Positions 58,034-64,000 of a stretch of 64,000 bases of DNA are shown here, piece by piece (position 1 is the stretch's first letter; every line of letters starts with the position of its first letter). This DNA is from Beverwykella pulmonaria. Taxonomy: Eukaryota; Ascomycota; Dothideomycetes; Pleosporales; Melanommataceae. Below the pieces are notes generated by a model. It was not told the DNA's origin. It saw nothing but the letters and a program-made list of their open reading frames with translations, and did no database searches. The position numbers and the translations under genes are program-made. The DNA lies in the NCBI GenBank assembly GCA_001599595.1, contig BCHH01000012.1, positions 946,813-1,010,812 on the forward strand. The letters are read 5' to 3'.

Positions 58034-59685
58034 TTAGTTGTTGGCCTTGCCCTTTCCGCCGAGAAGGCCAGCGAGCCCACCGGCACCAGCTCCCTTCGCT
58101 GCAGCGGGCGCAGCGGCACCTTAATAGATGTTAGCATGTGCTCCAGGCGTGGATTGTGAGAAAATGACTTACCGGCAGCACCGGCTGGCTTAGCAGCTCC
58201 CGCACCTGAACGGATTAGTATTCGGTTTGAGTGCGAATTGAGAAGAAAGGGAGCTTACCGGCCGCACCATTTCCCTTGGCAGCACCTGCCGCCTTCGCAG
58301 TGGGGGCAGCGGCACCTGCAAATGTAAGTGGATGATCAAGTAATGAGTATGAGCAGAGAAACTTACCAGCCTGTCCCTTGGGGGCAGCAGCACCAGCTTG
58401 TTGTCCAGCAGCACCGGCTAAGCGAGTAAGTCGATGATCAAGTCATGAGTCTGAGAAAAGAAATCTTACCAGCCTGTCCGTTAGGGGTAGTAGCGCCAGC
58501 CTGTCCCTGAGCGGCGGTTCCGGCTTGTCCTTGTGCGGGGGTAGCGGCACCTAACAGAGTAAATGAATGATCCATATATGAAACTGAAAGAGGAAACTTA
58601 CCAGCCTGGCCCTGAGCGGGAGTTTGGCCCTGAGCAGGAGTCTGACCCTGAGTGGGAGCCTGGCCCTGAGTGGGAGCTTGGCCCTGAGTGGGAGCCTGGC
58701 CCTGGCCCCGAGTAGGAGCCTGGCCCTGAGCGGGAGTCTGGCCCTGAGCGGGAGCTTGGCCCTGAGCGGGAGTGGCACCGGCCTGGCCCTGGATGGGCGC
58801 GCCGTTCTGTACGATGCCGTTACCGGTGCCGGCGGCGAGCGCCTGAGCCGCGGTGAATGCAGCTTGGGGAGTTCCGGGTGCCTGTCCGAGGACAGTCTTT
58901 CCATTGCCCTGAACACCACCCATCACACCGGTCTGATCGCAGACTGCGGGACGGACGGCCTGGCTCTGGGAGCCAGTAGCCGCCATGTAGGCATCGATGT
59001 TGGGGAGGACTGAGATCGTTAGCTAGATCTGATATACGGGTGCGGAGATTAGCCTGGACATACCGTTCACACATCGGTTCTGGTTGATCAGATCAATGTT
59101 CTGCATGGAAGCACGTCCCATCATGGACATGATCATGAGCTTGTCAACGACGTCCTGGAAAGCACCACCACCAGCGAGGGTGCTGTTGGCGCCCTGGATG
59201 GTCGGGTCGTTGCCGATTTGCGACTCGATGATGGCCTTGTGGGTGAGCTCGTCAACCTCAGCGTTGAAGGCGACCAATGCAGCCGCCTTGAATGCGGTGT
59301 CATTGGTCATGGCAGCTCCCGTGTTGAGGAAGTTGGATACCATTGAGGTGTCGGCCATCCAGTTGGAGACGGCGGTGGGGAGGTCCTGGGGAGTGGTGGA
59401 CGCCGCGCCGCCAGCTGGGGGCGCCGCACCCTGCTGGGCTCCGGCCTGTCCCTGCTGAGCCTGGCCCTGAGCACCGGTTTGGCCCTGCGCAACACCAGCC
59501 TGGCCTTGCTGTCCCTGAGCTACACCTTGGCCTTGGATTTGTCCCTGCTGCCCTTGCGCGCCCTGCACGCCTTGAGCTCCGGCCTGGCCCTGTTGCCGTT
59601 GGCCCTGTTGAGCATTTGCCGGCTGAGCATAAGGAGCAGCAAGAGCCGCGGAGGACAGAAGAGATGCGAGGAAAATGTACTTCAT
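58034..59685 (-). CDS. Secreted Gly/Gln/Ala-rich repeat protein
   Basis: Seven exons on the minus strand: 59685-59064, 59009-58602, 58550-58470, 58417-58367, 58315-58259, 58205-58173, 58119-58034; 445 aa. Residues 1-16 are a signal peptide (MKYIFLASLLSSAALA). A GQ-rich segment follows, then an ordered, all-helical domain at about 95-245 (PTAVSNWMADTSMVSNFLN, AFNAEVDELTHKAII, NRCVNVLPNIDAYM and later RPAVCDQTG). Then come TPAQGQ-type six-residue repeats and an Ala/Gly/Lys tail (GGLAGLLGGKGKANN). Every intron is 51-54 nt and phase 1, so exons 2-6 are all multiples of three. The N-terminal domain resembles small secreted proteins I recall from other ascomycetes; the repeat part may be a wall-associated stalk. 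No enzyme motif is visible. Confidence 0.85.
58605..58775 (-). repeat. 18-bp coding minisatellite (about nine copies)
   Basis: On the plus strand a TGGCCCTGAGCGGGAG-type 18-base unit recurs about nine times, with one 24-base variant. On the coding strand it gives GQ(A/T)P(A/T)Q repeats inside exon 2 of the secreted protein. Confidence 0.85.
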
Positions 59686-59692
59686 TTTGAAA

Positions 59693-59716
59693 GGTGGTGG
59701 TGGTGGTGGTGGTGGT
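59693..59716 (+). repeat. (GGT)8 microsatellite in 5' leader
   Basis: Eight perfect GGT units lie 8 bases upstream of the minus-strand start codon at 59685, so the leader of the secreted repeat protein reads as a CCA/ACC run just before the ATG. Confidence 0.9.
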
Positions 59717-61068
59717 GATTAAGGATTGACGAAGGATTAGCGTGAAATATGAATATGAATGGAATGAAAGATGTGAATAGAAGTAAAAGGTATTAGTCAA
59801 TAGTGAATGTGGAGCCTGCCCGATCGAATGAAATTTGGTGGTTGCGACCTCGAGTATTTGTACGTTCAAGACGTGCCACTGCTGGGCTTGGTGCAATTGG
59901 TTTGACCGTCTGCAAAGTTGGGCTACCCAACCGCTTGGGCGCCTTTCCTTCACAGAACAACTTGCGACCCTTGGCAGCTTCTGTTGCGTTAGAGTTGCCT
60001 CTTGGCCTTGCCGGCATCGTCCAAGAAGGTCACAGGTCATGCTTCAGAGGCGACGTGGAGTAGAGTTCTCAGGCCCGAGACAGTATCTTGGTGACTGGAA
60101 GTTGGCTTCCCCATACAAACGAGCAAACTTGGCCAGGGCCACCATGAGGTCGACGGCACAAAACATGACTTGGATGTTTTGGGATCGGAGGTTGATGTTT
60201 TGATAGTGTATCGTGTCGTTTCGTGCGGCGCTAGCGTTGGGTCTGAGCGCGAAGCTTGTGGGCGATCATGGAGTCTAAACTCGGTCTTGACTGCGCTTGA
60301 CCTGATCGAACGCAGGGAAAACGGATGTTCAAACGCAATCGGCTTTATTTGGTGTATTTACACGCCACGCATGAGCCAGGGCGCGGACAAAGCCATCAGC
60401 ACTCTGAGCAGACGAGCGCAAATGCACATCGATGGTATTCCCTTTTCGTGACTTACCAGCACCGCTTCTGGAGATGCGAGATGACGGCCACCCAAATTGA
60501 GTGGCGTGAAGTCATCTATCTGGCAGGCCCTTCGATGAATATTCCCCATGTAGTAATTAATGCGACCACGGGCGGGAAATTTCCGAATGAATCATGCCAT
60601 GATCAATGACCGAGCCAGACCTCCGGATTTACAATGAACATAGAGTGGGGATCGTGCCCCAGGTGCTGGGTGTTCTGGGACGTAAGAGCAGGAGATTTCT
60701 GAGGTGAGACCGAAAAGCATTTCAAACACCAAGCATGAATGGCTGGCTATAATTAGACCGCATGAGGCATGATGTGTTTACCAAAGGTATGTGCAACAGG
60801 TGGACTCTCATACCCGATGATGCTCTTCACAGAATGAAGTGCTGATCATACGGTTGATCAAAGGGTAGGAGCTGGCAGACGGTACTGTGGAGCAACCCCA
60901 TTGGATGAAACACTCCGTGGGAAATGAAGGAATAAAGTAGATGGAAAGCGCGAATACTTGCAGCTATGCTGAACGTAGTGTCAAATCAGCTAGATAAAAG
61001 ATACCTAAGGCTGATAGGTCGATGGCTTCGGGTGGTAAGCGTGGTCTCGGCTCGTCATGTGTGTTTGC
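59717..61068. other. Intergenic region
   Basis: Upstream of the secreted repeat gene and 3' of the acetyltransferase gene. Several overlapping ORFs on both strands, none resembling a family. No RNA gene or repeat other than the (GGT)8. Confidence 0.5.
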
Positions 61069-61889
61069 TTAATTTTCCGGGAGTGTTTGAACACCTTCGT
61101 CCCTCTCCCCCATCTCCGCCATCGGGACTTCAGCGCCTCCAACGTGGTCTTCGGGCCGACTTTTCCATTCAAGACCACTCTGCGGATCCATTGCGGTCTC
61201 GACCTTTCGAATGATTTTCGCCGGGTTTCCTGCTACAACCGTAAATTCTGGGACGCTTTTTGTGACCACACTCCCAGCACCGACCACACTACCTCTTCCG
61301 ATGTTCACACCAGGGAGTATGACCACATTGCCACCAATCCAGCAATCCTCTCCAATATGGATTTCCTTGCCCAATTCGGGGCCCTGCGTTCCGTTGCGGA
61401 CCGCGGGATCCAAGGGATGTGTCCCGGAGTAGAACGAAACGTTGGGGCCCACGAGGGTGCGAGAGCCGATGGAAATGAGGCAGGTGTCGAGGAAGACGGC
61501 ATAGAAGTTGATGAAGACGTTTTTGCCAAGACGCACATTGGTGCCATAATCAATTGAAACTGGTGGTTCAACCCAGGGATCGTCGTCAAACAGCTTGTCG
61601 TCTGCTTCAGATGTGGCAGCTCGAGGGGGTAGTGGCGTGTCGTCTTCGACAACGCTGCGAGGTGTGTGAGAACGGGTGACGGACTGCGGGATCCGAAAGA
61701 CGTGGAGGCGGGCACTCACTCCCGCCACAACTCGCACAGCCGTCTGCGTGTAACCTCTCCGGCGTTGTTGTACCGCGCACAGGCGTGTTTGCAGCGAGCC
61801 CGAGCAGCCACCAGCTCTGGGGTGAAGGCGTGGTAGAGCTCGCCGCGGAGCATCTTCTGTCTGTTTTCGGACAATGCCATGTTTTCCAT
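61069..61889 (-). CDS. Maltose/galactoside-type O-acetyltransferase (hexapeptide-repeat family)
   Basis: Exons on the minus strand: 61889-61720 and 61654-61069; 251 aa, or 248 aa if the in-frame ATG at 61880 is used. The N-terminal Mac domain reads ENRQKMLRGELYHAFTPELV and ARCKHACARYNN, like bacterial maltose acetyltransferase. The rest is the left-handed beta-helix: YGTNVRLGKNVFINF, then CLISIGSRTLVGPNVSFYSGTHPLD with the catalytic-type His, and the acetyl-CoA loop IHIGEDCWIGGNVVILPGVNIGRGSVVGAGSVVTK, ending in VAGNPAKII. The enzyme would transfer acetyl from acetyl-CoA to a sugar hydroxyl in the cytosol. The 65-nt intron ends in CGCAG. The last 45 residues are a polar tail not needed for the fold. 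Divergent from STE14. Confidence 0.93.
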
Positions 61890-62230
61890 TGAAGGGAGCT
61901 GAGGGAATGCGTGTGCAAACTACAGGGTGATCAGGGCAGACGATGTGTTAGAGTTCACGATAGGAAACCTGAGGCGGACGTTAGACGTCCAGACTTGGCG
62001 CACTAGTACACACACAGTAAGCCGCGGAGGTGCGCGAACCCCGACTCGATGACACGCGCCTTGAAAGAACAGACGCGCCAAAGGACTCGAGAAAGCCCTT
62101 ACTATTGTTGATCGTCGTGCTGATCGCTCGCGCTACGCCCTCGTGCGGCCCCTCCTATTCCTTTCCCTCTCTAACATGCTGTGAATTCCATATTCCCTTC
62201 TCCCACGATTCTCTTCTGCTGCCCGGCGCA
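61890..62230. promoter_or_regulatory. Divergent promoter between acetyltransferase and STE14
   Basis: 341 bp separate the two start codons. The plus-strand leader (62100-62230) is pyrimidine-rich. An ATG at 62176 and an in-frame ORF from 62030 precede the STE14 start, but they give no conserved protein. No specific factor site was recognised. Confidence 0.5.
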
Positions 62231-63117
62231 ATGGCAGACCCCCCGGACGGCACCCCTCCGTCTTCACGACCAGCAATATCTCGCCCAGTGTTCCCCTTGG
62301 CCGAGAAGGAAGGCCCGTCGTCCGCACTGGATGCTCGACTGCGCCAGTCAAATGCCCTTCCGCGCGCCTTCTATCCTGGCGGCGATCGGTCGCTGTCGGG
62401 CATCGCGCTTCGCGCTTTCTTCTTGGGCAACGGCGCCGTGCTGGGCCTTCTCTTGAGCGGCATACTCGTCTCCTACGGGAGTCGTCTCTGGCGGCCGTTC
62501 TTCTTCACCGGAACCCTCTGCGTCTTCCACTTCCTTGAATTCTACACCACGGCCGAATACAACACACCCACCGCCTTTGTTTCGTCGTTCCTCCTCACCA
62601 ATGGCAGCCGATACCGGCAAGCGCATACTGTCGCTCTCATAGAGACGCTTGTAACCTCATACTTCCTCCCAGGCTGGCAAGCCCACGTCAATCCGCCCCC
62701 CATCATCGCCCTAGGCCTCATCATGATCGTGGTCGGGCAAGCGGTTCGAAGCATGGCCATGGCTCAGGCCGGCACAAACTTCAACCATCAAGTGCAGTCG
62801 GAGAAGAGCGATGGCCACGAGCTTGTCACAACGGGCTTGTATGCTTATTTCCGTCATCCCGCCTATTTCGGCTTTTTTTGGTGGGGGCTGGGAACTCAGG
62901 TGGCTCTCGGGAACACGGTTAGTCTGATTGGCTATGCCGGCGTATTGTGGTACTTCTTCAATCACAGGATAACACGTAAGACTTCATCTGCCCTAAGGAT
63001 GACCATGAGTGTATTAACTAGGCCCCAGACGAAGAGAAGCATCTCATTAAATTCTTTGGCGACGATTACAAGGCATACAAGGCACGAACTCGAGTCTGGA
63101 TACCCTTCATTGGGTAA
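62231..63117 (+). CDS. STE14: Protein-S-isoprenylcysteine O-methyltransferase (Ste14/ICMT)
   Basis: Exons 62231-62975 and 63029-63117 encode 277 aa. The family's key blocks are clear: FHFLEFYTTAEYN in the membrane part, NFNHQVQSEKSDGHELVTTGLYAYFRHPAYFGFFWWGLG, and after the intron THEEKHLIKFFGDDYKAY. The acceptor at 63028 (CCCAG) was chosen because it restores HEEKHL in phase; the earlier CTAG would give a different frame. About six hydrophobic helices are seen, consistent with an ER membrane enzyme. ICMT uses S-adenosylmethionine to methylate the prenylated C-terminal cysteine of Ras-type proteins and a-factor-like pheromones. The start at 62231 is preferred over upstream in-frame codons, which lack conservation. 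Confidence 0.96.
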
Positions 63118-64000
63118 ATCTCAGTCTTGGAAATTCAACACTTGATTTGCAATTTCCTGCTCACATCTCAAACTGGGGCCATATACCTCAATATCAGTCA
63201 GATTCCAAGCTTCAAGTTTTGGTCAACATGTGAATCTGGCGTAGCAGTTAGGATTGTACTCGGATCGAACTACGCCAAAGCGGACAAGAACTCTGCATGG
63301 AAACCCGTCCAAGACTACCGTCCCTTGCCTTTTACTGAACACAAAGGGCTCGATCTTGTGTGAGACAATGGCCTTGTTGTCCCAGCTCACAGTCCTTTGT
63401 CCGGGTCTCAGATGATCTCGTCTCTTCTAAGGACATGTGCTTTCTAATAGTAGAACTATCGAATTTCTCGGTATCTTTGACTCACATCTCTACTCCTTTC
63501 ACCTTCTACTTCCACTTCTCGCATTTCTCTGAATAATGAGCTCTTACGTCCACTTCTTCGATGTGTCAGGTTCATACCATATACTATTCAGATCTCAAAC
63601 ATTGCTCAAGTTATAGCACAGTCGCCTCTGGCAGATACAACAGGACTTTACAAGCTTATTCTTATCCTTTCGACTGATGCCCCGCAAACGCGAAGCTCAG
63701 ACCAAGAATCTTAGCTTCTCCCATAAGCACAGAACCCGCCCCTACACCGACCCGACGCCATATGTCTCGTGTTGCCAGTTGAAATTGTGCCCATCATCCT
63801 CTCCTCCCTATTCGACCCGGTGGAGCCAATTCCTAATAACGAATAACTGCTTAGAAGATTGGCTGGAGTCCTAGCACCCCTTCGGAAGATACAGTAGAAC
63901 TTTGTCGAGCTATATTTATCCTCTCTCCCTTTAACTGAATCCCGTTCGTGGGCCAAAACAAGGAGGCAAGAATATAAGTGTGCACCACGCTTTGGGGTAA
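63118..64000. other. Intergenic region at the end of the window
   Basis: Downstream of STE14. Only short ORFs without similarity. The stretch is rich in CT/TC runs; a gene may begin beyond the window. Confidence 0.45.

Overview
This window comes from a filamentous ascomycete (Pezizomycotina). A class such as Dothideomycetes is plausible but not proven. The evidence is the gene content (HET-domain protein, ApsA/NUM1 cortical anchor, M43 protease, GMC oxidoreductase, many fungal-only ORFs) and the introns: mostly 48-75 nt, GT..AG, with CTAAC/CTGAC-like branch points. No tRNA, rRNA, CRISPR array or intact transposon was seen. All gene models were built by hand from reading frames and splice signals; exon coordinates are given in the evidence.

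Layout. 1-16.3 kb is gene-poor and accessory-like. It holds a HET-domain gene with an N-terminal acylation-type motif (1110-3306), a TMEM184/Ost-alpha-like membrane protein (4704-6524, minus), an orphan ORF with an amyloid-like Gly/Asn motif (8465-8767, minus), a fungal multi-pass membrane protein (9179-11403, minus), and a 4.9-kb near-empty stretch with a perfect 18-bp inverted repeat and several CACGTGAT elements. 16.3-25 kb holds a secreted M43 metalloprotease, an MDR oxidoreductase, mitoribosomal mL46, chaperonin CCT8 and splicing factor ISY1. 26.3-33.8 kb holds ApsA/NUM1 (1777 aa, 75-bp coding repeats), with splicing factor CWC24 on its 5' side. 34.7-39.7 kb is one eleven-exon gene for a fungal-type protein of about 1435 aa of unknown function. 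40.9-44.2 kb has two disordered orphan proteins.

44.6-52.2 kb holds a secreted GMC oxidoreductase, an isochorismatase-like hydrolase, and a mitochondrial TPR/SEL1 protein that shares a 158-bp divergent promoter with a UTP16/BUD21-like nucleolar protein. 54-57.1 kb is a RING + three ZZ-like fingers + SH3 protein, probably an E3 ligase. 58-59.7 kb is a secreted Gly/Gln/Ala repeat protein built from symmetric phase-1 exons separated by mutually similar introns. 61-63.1 kb is a divergent pair: a maltose/galactoside-type O-acetyltransferase and isoprenylcysteine methyltransferase (STE14).

Most genes from 18 kb onward are single-copy housekeeping genes with no common pathway. The most unusual items are the modular exon-intron repeats of the secreted protein, the acylation-type HET protein, the amyloid-like motif ORF, the multi-domain RING protein and the large uncharacterised gene.
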